A stretch of DNA of 64,000 nucleotides, from assembly GCA_900312665.1 (NCBI GenBank), contig ONZQ02000010.1, positions 186,001 through 250,000 of the forward strand. The letters run 5' to 3'. Of this stretch, positions 23,566 to 35,786 are shown piece by piece. A program made the position numbers and the translations under genes. Every line of letters starts with the position of its first letter. The first letter of the stretch is position 1. The stretch is from Cephalotrichum gorgonifer. Lineage: Eukaryota > Ascomycota > Sordariomycetes > Microascales > Microascaceae. The notes beneath the pieces are model-generated. The model did not search any database. It was not told where the DNA came from and saw nothing but the letters and a program-made list of their open reading frames with translations.

Positions 23566-24221
23566 GAGACGGAAATTTATTTGGCACCTAAAACTGGATG
23601 TGTAGTGATTCCTTGTGTCCGACCTACTAATCCTCCAGGTCCCAAAGAGCCTTTGTCCCAGCATCACCATTTGTCTCGCCCCTGCCATCCTTATCCTCCA
23701 CGATAGAGACTTGCTCAGCGCGACAACCTCATCAGGCAGGTTGACAAGCATGTCCCATACAGGGCCATGTTCCCCAAGCGGGCCGTCTGCGTAAGATTCA
23801 TGCTCTGAATTGGCTTGTCCTTCAGGGCAAGTAGCAATTTGGGGAAGATGACCGCCTGCTTGTTGGGATTGACGGGGAGAAAGGGTGCGAGACACTCGCG
23901 CCTAACTTCCCCCTACTAGCACGGCGAAGTTCCTTAGCGATCTGACCACCGGGCTTCTTCCTCTCCTTCGGTGTGGCATCAGCCTCCGAGATCAGTTCTT
24001 CGTATTGAGAACGAGAACTTGCCATGACGTAGCTGAACGCATTCGTGGCTACGACCCGTCTCATTCTCGACTTCCACAGGGTTTTCGTATCGGCGATCGA
24101 GGTAGACACTACTTGTCGTCCCACAGATGTTAGCAGCCGCGGTCTTTTTCTTCATGTACAAATCCTCACATACCAACTGTTGGCCGCCTTGGGTCCGCCG
24201 CCCGGGAGATCCTAGTAACAC
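23566..24221 (-). pseudogene. Coding-like minus-strand frames with frame breaks, unidentified
   Basis: Three overlapping minus-strand stretches read like protein but are in different frames: one around 24221-24130 (with DLYMKKKTAAANICG), one around 24123-23905 (with SRSQYEELISEADATPKERK) and one around 23895-23566 (with LPDEVVALSKSLSWRIRMAG). The second and third would join with a one-base shift in a run of five G (minus strand) near 23908-23912. I see no convincing introns that reconcile them. I do not recognise any family. It may be a decayed gene or chance. Confidence 0.25.
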
Positions 24222-24478
24222 GGTGAGTAGTACTCAAAAGGGGATAGAGAAGGGAGACGCCCTTAGACTCGGGGAGTGCTCTACAATTTGGGTCTTGCCT
24301 GTTATAGTATATTGATAGCCCCCTATATCATTGTCATTGGGCCTCCTTGAATTCGGTGGTGATGCCTATGATGCCCTGGGAAGTGGGTCACGGTGTGACT
24401 CTCAGTGCCCTGTATGTGTGACTTTGTTCCGCTGGTAATGTTGTCGTCGGTGATGGCTGGATTGAGGCTGTAGTATTG

Positions 24479-25483
24479 CTACTGTGGTTGGCTATGAGAT
24501 ATAGGCTGATAGAATTGGGGCTGTGTGTAGGACTTATAGGTAGCCCTATATCGGATTGAGTGCTGCTTTTGTGTATCATAAGCTGGTTTGTGACGCCCCG
24601 GGATGTGTGAGAGTGTCTGCCCATGTGGGAGCGTCTGCTCTCGCGAGGGGGTCTGCCCACGCGAAGGATGCATTGGCATCTGGGGGGTCTGGGCCTGGGT
24701 TTGGGTGTGGATCTGGGGTGTCTGTCCCTACATGTAACAACGGTAGTAAGCGAATCTAGTGCTACTTTTGAGAAAACCACATAATACGGCTTACAACCAC
24801 CACCGGGGACCAGTAATGTACTACTAGGATATTGCATGTGCTGCTGCCAGATACAAACTTTAGAGTTGTAACGGGGAGTTTCTATGCGTCCACCGTAGGT
24901 TACAGCCCAGGGGAGGTTGGTGAGATTGCTGTGACCCCTGAAGTTAAACTTCAGCTCGGCCTCACTGGCGCCGGCGAGGTTGTGTCTTTCCAGTGTGAGA
25001 CGTCGTATGACTCGGATCTACGGGTTCCTAGACTTCCCACGCTCCCCCGTGCCGCTGACGATTCTGACGGAATCGGGCATCTCCGCGAGCCCTTCGAACA
25101 GGTGCTTCTTGTCTGGATGTAGCCTATCGTATTCGCCTCTGAGCCACTGGGGAGCGTGTCCTGCATTCAGGTAGTCGCTCTTGCAGCCTATTTCATTTTG
25201 TAGGATAAATCTATATTGGTGGAGGGTTTTGTATTTCGCGCTTCATCTTTGGTAGGAGAAAATGGAGAAGAGTGTTGTGGTATTTTGACCTGGAAAGCGG
25301 CCCTCGCTTCCAGAGGATTTCAAGTTTGGGCAGGAGCCAGTAATTTGGAGGCAGATGCGAGAAGTTGAGGAAAACGGAAGGTGCGAATAGGATCGCTAAA
25401 GTAGGTAGAGCCACTAATAGATATGGAGTAGGAACGAACGCCGGGTCGCCGCCCACCTTCTGCTGCTCACCGAGACGCTCTTC
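24479..25483 (-). pseudogene. Unrecognised multi-exon gene candidate, possibly interrupted by an in-frame TAG
   Basis: A protein-like minus-strand reading emerges if spliced as 25483-25291 (or 25290), 25240-24766 and 24727-24479, with phase-consistent AG acceptors and weak GT donors. The first part is hydrophobic (TPYLLVALPTLAILFAPS), the middle has DYLNAGHAPQWLRGEYDRL and later FRGHSNLTNLPWAVTYGG, the third is Gln/His/Thr-rich with repeated GQTP/GQTL units, ending at TAG 24481..24479. A TAG at 25020..25018 interrupts the middle; it could be removed by a 45-nt intron with a poor donor (GTCAGC) or be a true nonsense change. Sequence after the terminal TAG stays Gln/His-rich in frame, hinting that this stop too may be recent. 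No start codon is convincing and no family is recognised. Confidence 0.35.
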
Positions 25484-26384
25484 CTGTCACACCTACTTTC
25501 CCTGTTCTGTGTTCCCTCCACCAACACGTATGATGTGACTGAGGACGAGGAAGAAGGGGAACTTGCCCTCTGCAACTATGGAAGAGGGATAGAGTGGCGT
25601 AAATAGTGTAAATAGGCTCGCTTATGCCAAAAGCAAACTGTCCAAACGGCGCTTGCCCCCAAGAGGGGAAGCAACAAGCAGAGAAGCCCGCACACAGGAG
25701 AAGGAGGTTTGCTCTTTACCAAACACCACCCTCCAACAAAATTCTTAACATATATATGGAAGGTGGGACTACATAGTGCGCTGTGGTAGGTTTGTTCCTC
25801 CTTCAAGAAGTAAGAAGCAGGATGGAAGGCCGACCTGGTCTACGTGGCTGTCGCTGCCGCAGGCAGATACGAAGCGGCTCGACAACCGGGGGAAGAGATA
25901 GGCCGTGGTGATGATCGACTCGAGTAGCATGATGTCCTTGGGACATGCGGTAATAAGAGTTGCAGGCGATGGCGCCAGAACTACTTCCCTAATGAACAGT
26001 CTATACTAGTGAAAGGTTGTGTATGCCGGATTACCGAAACAAGTTCAAAATTATGACGATCTCCTAGAGCAGGGGCGCGATGTACTGGATAGGGAGGCTA
26101 ATTTAGAACATATATATATAGTGGTGATGGATGACAGGTTGCTATGTATGAAGCGAAGGGTATGTGCTGCCTCAGCTTATATACATACGTTGGTGGTGGT
26201 GGCTGTGCTTGGTGAGGTTGATGAAAGAGAGAGGAAGAGAGGAAGAGATTTGGAACGGGGGAGAGGCGTATTTATAGCTGAGGGGAGTGGATTGAAAGAT
26301 GCGCTCTTGAGTAATGGATTCATCGGAATTGAATGTGGAAGGTGCCTGACTTAAAGTTCATGTGACCGAATGGGATGCATGACG

Positions 26385-26750
26385 TGAGCGTGGGAGGTGG
26401 GAGCCTCTTGCACCTGGGGTGTAAGCAAATGCCCCGAAGTGATTTCCTTGACGTGAAGGCGGGCGATGCTTCTCCTCAGTATCTTGAGGCAGCTACCGCC
26501 CCTCAAGCTTCGGGCTAAGAAAAATAGAAGTGAATAGGGCCACCTTTTCCCTCGTAGTTTGAGGTCTTGGTGGCCCCCCGGGCCACAAATTAATGACCGG
26601 AGCGAACGCCAGCTACGCCATCCCGGGCATCTCGAGTCCTCTGCGGCCTCCCAAGCTGAGAATGAATGTGCTAAGTGAACGTGGGCTACGCTTTCCCTGG
26701 CAGTTCGAGGCATTTGTGGCCCCCGACCTGCAAACACAAACAGCTCACCT
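26385..26750. repeat. Degenerate ~73-bp tandem repeat, about five units
   Basis: Related blocks beginning with GTGA(A/G)-like sequence recur near 26385, 26453, 26530, 26602 and 26675, each followed ~30 bp later by a TTGAGG/TCGAGG element and then a GGCCCCC-like element (clearest at about 26556 and 26703). Spacing is 68-77 bp. It could be an old minisatellite or the remnant of a protein repeat of ~25 residues. Confidence 0.45.
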
Positions 26751-29700
26751 CGCGTAGTAGAGTGGTGGCCCTCCTCGTGTTCCTCAGCCGCATTCCATCT
26801 TCTTCATTCCCTCCCCCCTCCACCAAGAGGTCAAAGTCCCTACAAGGCGGCTTTAAAACTCGGGGCTCCACGCAGAAGTGTCAAGCATCACGAGTAGCTG
26901 GTTACTGTTCGATCCAGGATGTCCTGGGTGAAGGTGGCTGCTTTTGAGGATGAGGTCTCACACAATGGACTACCAGTGTCTACATGCATGTTTGATTGTT
27001 TTAACTCAGCGCCTAAACAAACTTGTATAAGTTGGTAAGGCTAGGCTGCGAGGTCGGGGCAAAGGCATATATGTCTTGGGGAAGGTGCGGTCGTCTCGAG
27101 CGGGAAGTGCGAGTCGACACAATGCACTGGACGAGTGAACTTATCAAGCTGAGCAGAGCATGACGTGGCCGGACCCCCTTCTGACCTGTCCCTGCTGTCA
27201 TTTCCCTACAGCCTGAAATAAATATTGACGTGGGTGAATAGATGTATTGGTTTATGACAACGTTGACTGGCTAGGGGGGTAAGGGTTAGAATGTAATAAT
27301 GTGTAAAGTTTGGAGCAGAATTAACGCGCGTAGAGAGAAGTACGATATCAACCGAGCAGGCTTTCAACAAAGGAGAAATGCTGAATGAAGTGTAGAGGGC
27401 CACCGAGCACCACGTTACCTAATTGTTTCGACGAAAGTCGCTTGACACGGTGAATGGGAGGAGGCTGGACGACAACTAAATCGTTTACTTCGAGGCCTCG
27501 CAAAGGCTCGTGAAGTCAGGTCTGAGGACCCACGGAAGGGGATGCCGCCATGGTGTTCCACTCGTCAGGCTGGGGCCGCGTCGTCCTCGATGGTCTCGAC
27601 GCCGGCACACACTCCCGAAGGCTCCTGGACTCCCCAGGCAATACGAACATGAACCCCGCTTCCAGGGAGGCAGGGAATGAAGGGGAACGGACGCTGCAGG
27701 TGAGAGTAAGGGGGTACTGACCGGGATCTGAGATCGAGATCCGATGAAGAACGTGCCAACCAAAATGGAACCTGGGGTCATCGGGTGGGTGGGGTTGAAG
27801 ATGGGCTCACTCAATGAATGAGTGGAGGGCGGGACTCCTTGCCATCGGCCCATGAACCAGCTCATCCGCTTACCCCGTTCGAGTGCGTCGCCTATCCGAG
27901 ATGGTCTAGTTTGTAGGGTTATGAGTACGACATTGACGGCATGAGGAGCGGGGGATGGGGATATGAGGCCGAAAGAAGTGATGCATTCAGTAATCAACCA
28001 TAAAAAGAACCCTGACGCGGGGTCCACCTGCCCTTGCTTGGCTTTTGTGGGGTCAACGGGGTATGGCCCGATTTGGACAGAGAAAAACGCCCTCACTTAA
28101 AAATGTTTGGATGCCCCACTCCGGCATTCGCCCGATCTCTCGTTCCGTCCACTCGAGGCCCGCTCCTTCTGATGTCACATTTGGATTGCCTGCAGGACTC
28201 CTTCCCCTCTAACTACCGGAGATGGAGGCCCTCGGTTCTGGAATGATTACGCAGTCCTTGAAATACATAACATGCTTCTTCCAAGACCAAAAGGCACAAC
28301 CAGCCGGCTGGGCATGGGCATAGACTGGACTTTACGGCCCAGAGGGAGCCGACAAATTGCGCGAAGCGCAGAGTGGAGTTCCAACTATCAATATCCGAGG
28401 CACATCAATTCCCCACTCAAGACGCTGCTTTTCTACATTGGGGTCCGCAATAAGGAGAATTAGGCCGGGACAGCTCTTGTTTTGCAAATCATTAACAGAA
28501 GGGGTGGAAGAGCCGCGGGAAGATGCCGGAGCGACATGAACTTTGTAAAGCCAAACCATGCTTTCGGTAGGATGACATTAAGCGATAGAAATAGATCATA
28601 TCCATATACAACGTCCTTGGTTTAGAGCAGAGCCTCCTTTCTCGGCATCTTTCTCCAAGTCCACATGCCGAGAAGTGAGGACGGATGCGACATCGCGGAA
28701 GAGCAGATGACCCGACCTCCCCACCTTCCTCCCTTAAATGTTCTCTCTCCATCGGAAAGACGGCGCGAGTCGCAGTCGAAGGCCCTCTTCTCCGGGCCTG
28801 CCGCCCATGGTAGCCCAAGGGCAAAGCGAGAACCGGTGGTCGTCTGTCTTGCCTCTCTTGGACGGTCCAGCACGAGATCGCGTCGCATCGAGTCCAAGTC
28901 AGGTCTGCAATGCCACTGCAAATTAGCCAAATTTATTGTTTCAATGGGCAGCTAGCCCAAAGTCAGAGTAGCCTCGACTTGGAATTCATCCAGGCGGTTC
29001 CGTGGTACTTCTCCAGATAAAAGCCTCCAATGGGAGGGTATGCTCGTGCTTCTTTCGCCCCACCACCCCCTGTCTTGATCAGTGATCGTCGCTTTCCCCG
29101 TCTCCATCGTCCCTTTCCTCGTTCATGTCACCACAAATGACCCTGTCATGCCCCACATGTTACCCCGGTTTTTCCAAGCCGCAACCTAGTTTTCCCGTCG
29201 TCCGCGTCCTTAATCCGTCCACCCACAACAGTCTATCCACCACTTCATCTGCAAGCGCCTGGTCGTAACCGACCTTGGTCAGGCACGATGCTACCCTCCA
29301 CCATAGGTTCACAATGCTAACTACATACCAACCCCGACTTCAACACCTCCACTACGTAGCGGGGGGTGGGCACATTATCGTTGTACCAACCACCCCACAT
29401 GGCCCGTTACGGTGGCGCCGCTCTGACAGCTTCTCAACCTTACCTCGGCCTTCCGGAGTCGGACAAGACTGGATGGAAGACATTGTTAGATCGGGCTTCG
29501 GGTTCCAATTGGAGGACTCGCACAGTGCCGTGTCTATTACTTGACTCCCACTAACCGGCGGAGGGGTGAGTGGACCACTGTCATGCGCTTTGTGGTTGCC
29601 ATGTCGGCTACGATGCCTGTGGAGAGCCGGTTTCTCCATCCGCCAGCTGGGGTATCTCCATTGGTGGCTGGCAGCCCTGAGATCACACTCGCTTCCTCGC

Positions 29701-29789
29701 CCCGGACGTGTGGGTTCTATGCACTCCACCAAACCCCAGTCGACTATGTCCGTGGCCATGATCGAGGGCGGTAATGATGGAGGTGTGAT

Positions 29790-29827
29790 CCCCGCCCGGC
29801 CCGCGAGCCCGTCTCTTCGAGCCCCGC
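29790..29827 (-). promoter_or_regulatory. Paired CreA/CRE1-like sites upstream of GH7/CBM1 gene
   Basis: Two GCGGGG words on the minus strand (29795..29790 and 29827..29822) fit the 5'-SYGGRG consensus of the carbon catabolite repressor CreA/CRE1, 32 bp apart and ~310-350 bp before the ATG. Paired sites are a known arrangement in cellulase promoters. Binding is inferred only. Confidence 0.4.
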
Positions 29828-30008
29828 CCTCCCCCAAAGTGTGGGATCCGCCGCGACCCTTAGTGGCCCGTGACCTTGGGTGAGAGAGACTACCTAGATA
29901 CCGCCATTCGGATAGCCGGGTGGTATTCAGATGGACGGGATGCTATTCCGGGCCGGGTATAACAGACCGAAGAAGGGGAAGAAGGACCAAAGACCCGACA
30001 AAGACATC

Positions 30009-30015
30009 TATAAAA
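30009..30015 (+). promoter_or_regulatory. TATA box of GH7/CBM1 gene
   Basis: TATAAAA, 125 bp before the ATG at 30140, followed by a CT-rich leader. The second GH7 gene has the same word at a similar distance. Confidence 0.65.
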
Positions 30016-30139
30016 GACGCGTCCCCTTTTCCTAATTCATCCCAACTCTCCCTTCTATCCACCATCCTCTCACTCACAACTCTCCCTCCTTCCCTTCCTC
30101 TGACAATCTTTCTCAGTCGTCTTTGTCTGTCTCGCCAAT

Positions 30140-32129
30140 ATGTTCAAGAAGCTCAGTGCTCTCGCCCTCATCCTGGGCGCTGTCAACGCCCAGCAGGCTT
30201 GCAGCCTCACCGCGGAGACCCAGCCCAGCGTCAGCTGGTCGAAGTGCTCGGAGAACGGAAACTGCTCCAAGGTCGCGGGAAGCATTGTCCTTGACAGCAA
30301 CTGGCGATGGACCCACACCGTCCAGGGCTCCACCAACTGTTACACCGGAAACGAGTGGGACGAGTCCATCTGCACTGACGGCGAGACCTGCGCCTCCAAG
30401 TGCTGTCTCGATGGCGCCGACTACTCGACTACCTACGGTATCAACGCCAACGCTGACACCGTCAGCCTCCAGTACGTCACGAAGCACCAGTACGGCACCA
30501 ACATCGGCTCCCGTGTGTACCTCATGGAGGACGAGAACAACTACCAGATGTTCAACCTCCTTGGCAACGAGTTCACCTTCGATGTCGATGTTTCTAACAT
30601 TGGCTGCGGTCTCAATGGCGCTCTCTACTTTGTCCCCGTATGTCCCTGAAAACCTCCCTTGAGAGCGACCAGTCGAGGTTCCCCGCTAACCGAGTGTTCT
30701 CTCTGCGCAGATGGCGAAGGATGGAGGCAAGTCCGCCTACTCCAGCAACAAGGCCGGTGCGAAGTACGGAACCGGATACTGCGATGCGCAGTGCCCCCGT
30801 GACATGAAGTGGATCGCTGGCCGTGTAAGTTTTAGTCGCGCCAACATAAATAATCTCGGGAGATCAGAAACTCGTCTAACAACTTAATAGGCCAACGTCG
30901 AGGGATGGAACGCCGTCGAGGGCGACGCTAACAGCGGCGTCGGTAACATGGGAACCTGCTGTGCCGAGATGGACGTCTGGGAGGCTAACAAGATCTCCAC
31001 GGGTGCGCGAATTCAACCTCAGAATCCTCCCCAATGCCGTGGGCTTTTGCTAACCAGTACCACGTAACCAGCCTTCACCCCCCACCCCTGCACCACCAAC
31101 GAGCCGCACACCTGCACTGGCAACAGCTGTGGTGGTACTTACTCCAACGACCGGTACGGCGGCACCTGCGACCCCGACGGCTGTGACTTCAACGCGTGGA
31201 GGCAGGGTGACGAGACCTTCTACGGTCCCGGCGCCACCGTCGACACCAACAAGAAGATGACGGTCGTCACCCAGTGGCACACCAACGCGGCTGGTGATCT
31301 CACGGACATCAAGCGCATCTACGTCCAGGACGGTGTCGTGATCGAGAACGCCGAGTCCTTGATCCCCGGTGTTGCGGGCAACCTCATCAACGAGGAGTAC
31401 TGCACTGTCCAGAAGGCTGCCTTCGGCGACCCTGACATCTATGAGGCCCGTGGTGGCCACTCGAAGATGTCGGACGCCCTCAAGATCCCCCAGGTTCTCG
31501 TCATGTCCCTCTGGGACGATGTAAGTGGCCCCCCTCCCCCAGGTTTTCCGTTCCCCGGCCTCCGGGTCCCGGGCCGCTGTTCTCCGACCCACTTTTCTCG
31601 GGAACGACCCGGCGCTTGCGCCGCTTACCTCAGCCGTCGTCCCGAACCCAACACTTGGGTGCCGATGAGTAATAAGCGCCAAGGCCGTGGCTTCTGGTGG
31701 TGGTGGTTCTCAATATGGATTTACTCAGTGTACTAACACACGCAACAGGGCTACGCCAACATGAGGTGGCTCGACTCCAACTACCCCGAGACCTCCACCA
31801 AGCCTGGTGCGTCGCGCGGCTCCTGCTCCACCACCGGAGGCGTCCCCGACGACCTCCGCGAGTCGGTCCCCAACAGCAAGGTCGTCTTCTCCAACATCAA
31901 GTTCGGCCCCATCGGCAGCACCTACGACTCGGACGGTGGCTCCAACCCCCCCACCAGCTCCTCCTCGGCCGCTCCCCCGGCTAGCACCAGCACCTCGGCT
32001 CCCCCCCCCACCGGCACCGGCTCTCCCCAGTGGGGCCAGTGCGGCGGCATCGGCTGGAACGGGCCTAAGACTTGCGTCTCGCCCTTCAAGTGCACTGTCG
32101 TCAACGACTACTACTCCCAGTGCCTTTAA
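30140..32129 (+). CDS. cbh1: GH7 cellobiohydrolase (Cel7A/CBH1 type) with C-terminal CBM1
   Basis: Five exons, 30140-30637, 30711-30824, 30891-31002, 31072-31520 and 31749-32129, all GT-AG, 517 residues. A signal peptide (MFKKLSALALILGAVNA, cut before QQACS) gives the usual mature GH7 start. The catalytic core contains the motif CCAEMDVWEANK: nucleophile Glu ~230, Asp ~232 and acid/base Glu ~235. A Ser/Thr/Pro linker (about residues 445-478) leads to a fungal cellulose-binding CBM1 with QWGQCGGIGWNGPKTC and the terminal CSPF-like Cys pattern ending SQCL. Family role: secreted, processive release of cellobiose from the reducing ends of cellulose. The fourth intron is unusually long (228 nt). 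Expression is likely cellulose-induced and glucose-repressed (see CreA-like sites). Confidence 0.96.
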
Positions 32130-34591
32130 GGGAGCCTTGAGACAAGGCTTTGCAAAAAGGTGGCAGTAAAGGATGGATGGGTTATGAGTATGACTATGAC
32201 GGCGCATCCGTGTGGATGAATGGGATGTAGGAGGGGTGGATTTAGAACTTCTTGGTATATATATTTTCTTCATTGCACATATTTTTTTTACTCTTGAATA
32301 TATGGACATCATACGCCTTCCTACACCTCTTTCTCTCCACTTCCTACTCAATTACTTCCTGATATGTGGAGCCGCCTATCCTAACGTGACAGGATCGGAG
32401 GCCAATCCTAGTATTTGTGAGGGTGGAGAAGGCGGCTTTCAGCTCCCAGTTCCCCGAGCGTTAAGGTGTGTGTGGGTATCCACTCCCGATCGACAGTGCA
32501 GCGCAGGCACCACGCACATCATATTACTGCCGGGCGTGAGGCTAGGTGGCTTTGGGTTAATAACCCCGGAGAGGAGGAGTAAGCTGAGATCCTCGCACAC
32601 CCTTGCCCCCCCCTCCCCCCCCCTTCTGCCCTCGGGCGCAGAGTTTAACGAGTAGATTACCTGGGATCCGGAACGTGTATTTCTCTCATTTGGCGTAGAA
32701 TTGGGGGAGTGGTACGGCTCGATTAGAGGTAGACAGGGGGACGGGGGCGGAATCGGGGCGGAATTGCCAGTGTGGGAGTATTATACTTCAGAGGAGGAGA
32801 AGGGACGGCAATTGCTTTTGGAGCGCGGGCAGAGGGATGTTGTGGGGAATGAGGCATGTGGGAAAGCTGGATGTGTGACGTGAGACGTCAGTGTGATGCT
32901 TGTGTCTGCTGTGAAAAGAGAAAAAGGCAGCTAATAGTATTGGATGTCTCTGCGAGGAGTAATACGAGTACGAGCCCGAGTTCATGAGAGGCCACACATA
33001 CCCCAAACCGGCGCAAGTTTTCCGCTTGGGGTTCGTATTCTGGCAGGTGGGCCCAGCTCGAAGCGAAGTGCCGTGGACCGGCGCAGTTTGGGAGAGAAGA
33101 TGTACCGTTTCTGGCCGTTTTAGCCCGGCTCAGCTGAGATCTGGACCACGCTAAAACGGCCCAACAATCGGCGTCTGGAGAGGGGAAAGAGTGGGATATA
33201 TGTGTTTTGGCCGGTCGTCGCCGGTTCACAGGCTCAGCCTCTTCCCTCCTTTCCTTTACCCGTACGTCGTGGACTGTTACACGGAATCTGTACTTTCATA
33301 GAGCACGGGTCGCTCCGTCGGTACTTGGACGAGCGAGTCTATATCGGCATCTCTGTCAACTACCGGCCCCAAGTTCCACAACCTCAATCTCAGTCTCGAT
33401 CTGGGAGAAGAAGGGTAGGGAGGAGGGCAAGGGCCCACCAATCCTCGTCCTTGGCGCGATGGATGGGATCAGTGGAAACAAAACATGCCTCCCCCAATTG
33501 GAATTGGGGAGCCGAGGGTGGCTGTTTAGTTGGGCCCAAGATGCCATTGTGGGTAAACATCCTACTTACTCGCAACTATAAGTAGATCAGGCCAGATCCG
33601 CCAAGATCTGCCAAGACCCGCCAAGTTTTATGCAGCCAGAGAGGTTCTTCTCGGACATGTTGACGTCAGCCCTTAGCGCAGGGTCTTTTGTATCGCTCCT
33701 GTTCTCCAATTCAATGGAATTGGGACGTCGGTATTCGCTCATGTCCTTGGGTTCTTGGATTCCCTCGTCGGCCTTGGGCTGTAGATCTCTGTTTCCTCTC
33801 ACTCGTAGATAGAAGGAAATCATGAACCGTCGGCGGGATTGATGTCCTCCTCGTCTCTCTCCCGGCCTGTCTCCTTGTTGTTCATTTTCCCCTCCCTTCT
33901 CATTCCATTCCCTTCGGTAACATCCGGTGGGTGGGTGGCCGTATCGGCGTTCTCTGCTCGCTTACACCATCGGGCCATTTTGTTTTTGTTATCGTGCGAT
34001 GTTCTTTTTTTTCCTCGCGCCGGCCAGCCCCGCTGGTCTATAGTATACTCGTAGTAGGAAAAAATCACGGGTACGAGCACGAGTACGAGCAGCTAAGTCG
34101 GGGGAGCGTGAGAAAATGGCGGAGTATCGGCTGAGAGAGGGGGCATTTAGCACTGGTTAGCGGGTTTTCGTGCCATGGAAAAACACAGAAATGGACGGAC
34201 CCGTTTTTCTTGGCGCGATCTTGGGAGCGGAGATAGAGGCCGTTGATAACTGTCAAGATACGAGTTTGAATAAGTCGACCCCTGTCAGGCGGGTTCATAA
34301 TGGCCCCTACCTCCCCCCCTTCAAGACCAAGTCCCCGATCCCCCACCCTGTTCTCCCACGTTGTGCCATAATCAATTCATCTTCGGTGTACCCGAATCTT
34401 TTTGAATTCCATCCTCCCCTGGCGCCCCTCTTTACGTATGAGACGTTCTGCGTGACCAACGGGCACTGCCTCTCCGGTCTCCGCCTCTGTAACATCACCG
34501 CGATTCAAACAAACCCCCCACCAATCCCAGTCCCTCCCACCCACCACTACCGCCACTCAAGAAGCCACAACCAAGAAAAGGGCAGCCCGAG
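32130..34591. other. Intergenic region downstream of GH7/CBM1
   Basis: 2.5 kb without a supportable gene; several short frames look like chance. TACGAGTA/TACTCGTA words occur at 32963 and 34046. Confidence 0.5.
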
Positions 34592-34873
34592 ATGATGCAC
34601 ACCGAACCCCAGAGGGCAAACACCCTCCCCCCGACCCGCCCGACCCGGCCCAAGTTCAACTCGATGCTCACCTCCGACCGCCTTCGCGAGAGCTACCTCT
34701 TCCGCGCCCCGCAGTCCGACCCCCTCCGCAAGCCCCGCCGGTCCGTCTTCAGGGAGACCGGACTTGACGACGCCGCCAGCGACGTCAGCGACGCGAGCTC
34801 CGTTGCGCAGACACCCGTCGCCGCCATGGCACCTGCCGCCTCGCCGGGCGCCGAGAAGACGGACCTTGCGTGA
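34592..34873 (+). CDS. Small hypothetical protein
   Basis: Uninterrupted 93-residue frame starting ATG-ATG after an A/C-rich leader. It is basic in the middle (SDRLRESYLFRAP, then DPLRKPRRSVFRETGLDD) and Ala/Ser-rich at the end, with no signal peptide, membrane helix or known domain. The charged, patterned core looks more like real coding sequence than the surrounding chance frames, but I recognise no family and there is no second line of evidence. Confidence 0.45.
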   Translation: MMHTEPQRANTLPPTRPTRPKFNSMLTSDRLRESYLFRAPQSDPLRKPRRSVFRETGLDDAASDVSDASSVAQTPVAAMAPAASPGAEKTDLA

Positions 34874-35786
34874 TCTTGCCGGAACGCCCTGGTCACCCCC
34901 GTCGGCGGGGCCGGGACTGGGGGCTGATTCCTTCCCGGCCTGTCCCTCCCCCGGTCCTCTGTTCCCGCCGTCATGACGCTGGCTGGTACCGAACCCGCCG
35001 GAGCGGACGAGGCTTCGCGACGGGGAGGTCGTCCCTTCCACGTCTATGCGTTGGCTGGGCAGACCGCCCGCTACCCCCTCACACCCAACACCCACTCAAA
35101 CCATAAACTTACGCTTCCGCCCGTTGGACTGCGCTGGTGTCCGTGCCGATTGGAACACCTCCATCCCCCAGCCGTCCAAGCGGCTGTGAAGCAATGCTCC
35201 ATGAATTCAAGGCGGCGCAATGGTGCAGGTTCACTTACCGCAACCTGTTCACAAATGTATTATCGCGAGGCGTCAAGGTTGATTCTGCAAATTTTTGTTC
35301 ATTTTATGTACTGTACTTTAAAATATACTATAATTCATCGATTCCAATTGTATATTCCTTTGGGCAACCCCAAACTCCAACTCCGCGTAGAGATCCTCCT
35401 CGGGAAGGCAGTTTCACGCCTCTGGGGAGGCGGGCTGAAGTCTCCTGGTGTGCGCTTAGATTTCCAGCGCGACGGGCGTCGTTCTGTGGTGAAACTATGG
35501 CCCTGGAGCGGACGTCGGCTGGAATGTATTCGCGGATTCGTGAAGACAGGGTAATATGGCGGGTATGAGATATGGTCGTGGAGTCGACCAGGTCTATCAA
35601 TTCTCATGGACGTCGAGCGCCGAAAGAGAATTTGCTCTCATACTGGAGCCTCGCTGCAGTGTAGCCACGCCGGGCAAATGTATCGCTTTCAACACATATT
35701 GGCGGGGCGCAAGCAATACATGAAAGGAGGAATGTGCTGCGGGCATAAAATAGGGAAATCCCCCGCTCGCATCGAATACCAGCCTC
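34874..35786. other. Intergenic
   Basis: No gene supported; 3' flanks of the small hypothetical gene and of the minus-strand unknown gene. Confidence 0.4.

Larger units (their letters stand above)
23041..30139. other. Gene-poor 7-kb region
   Basis: No intact recognisable gene. It contains two minus-strand coding-like but interrupted frames (listed separately), a degenerate tandem repeat (26.38-26.75 kb) and the upstream region of the GH7/CBM1 gene. Base composition shifts back and forth but is not the extreme AT-richness of heavy repeat-induced point mutation. Confidence 0.5.

Noticed and set aside
27485..28096. 203-residue minus-strand open frame
   Set aside because: Composition is Pro/Ser/Arg-rich without pattern, no introns or domains, and both strands are equally open; likely chance in GC-rich spacer.
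29352..29837. 161-residue minus-strand open frame before the GH7 gene
   Set aside because: Overlaps the likely promoter and CreA-like sites and shows no protein-like pattern.
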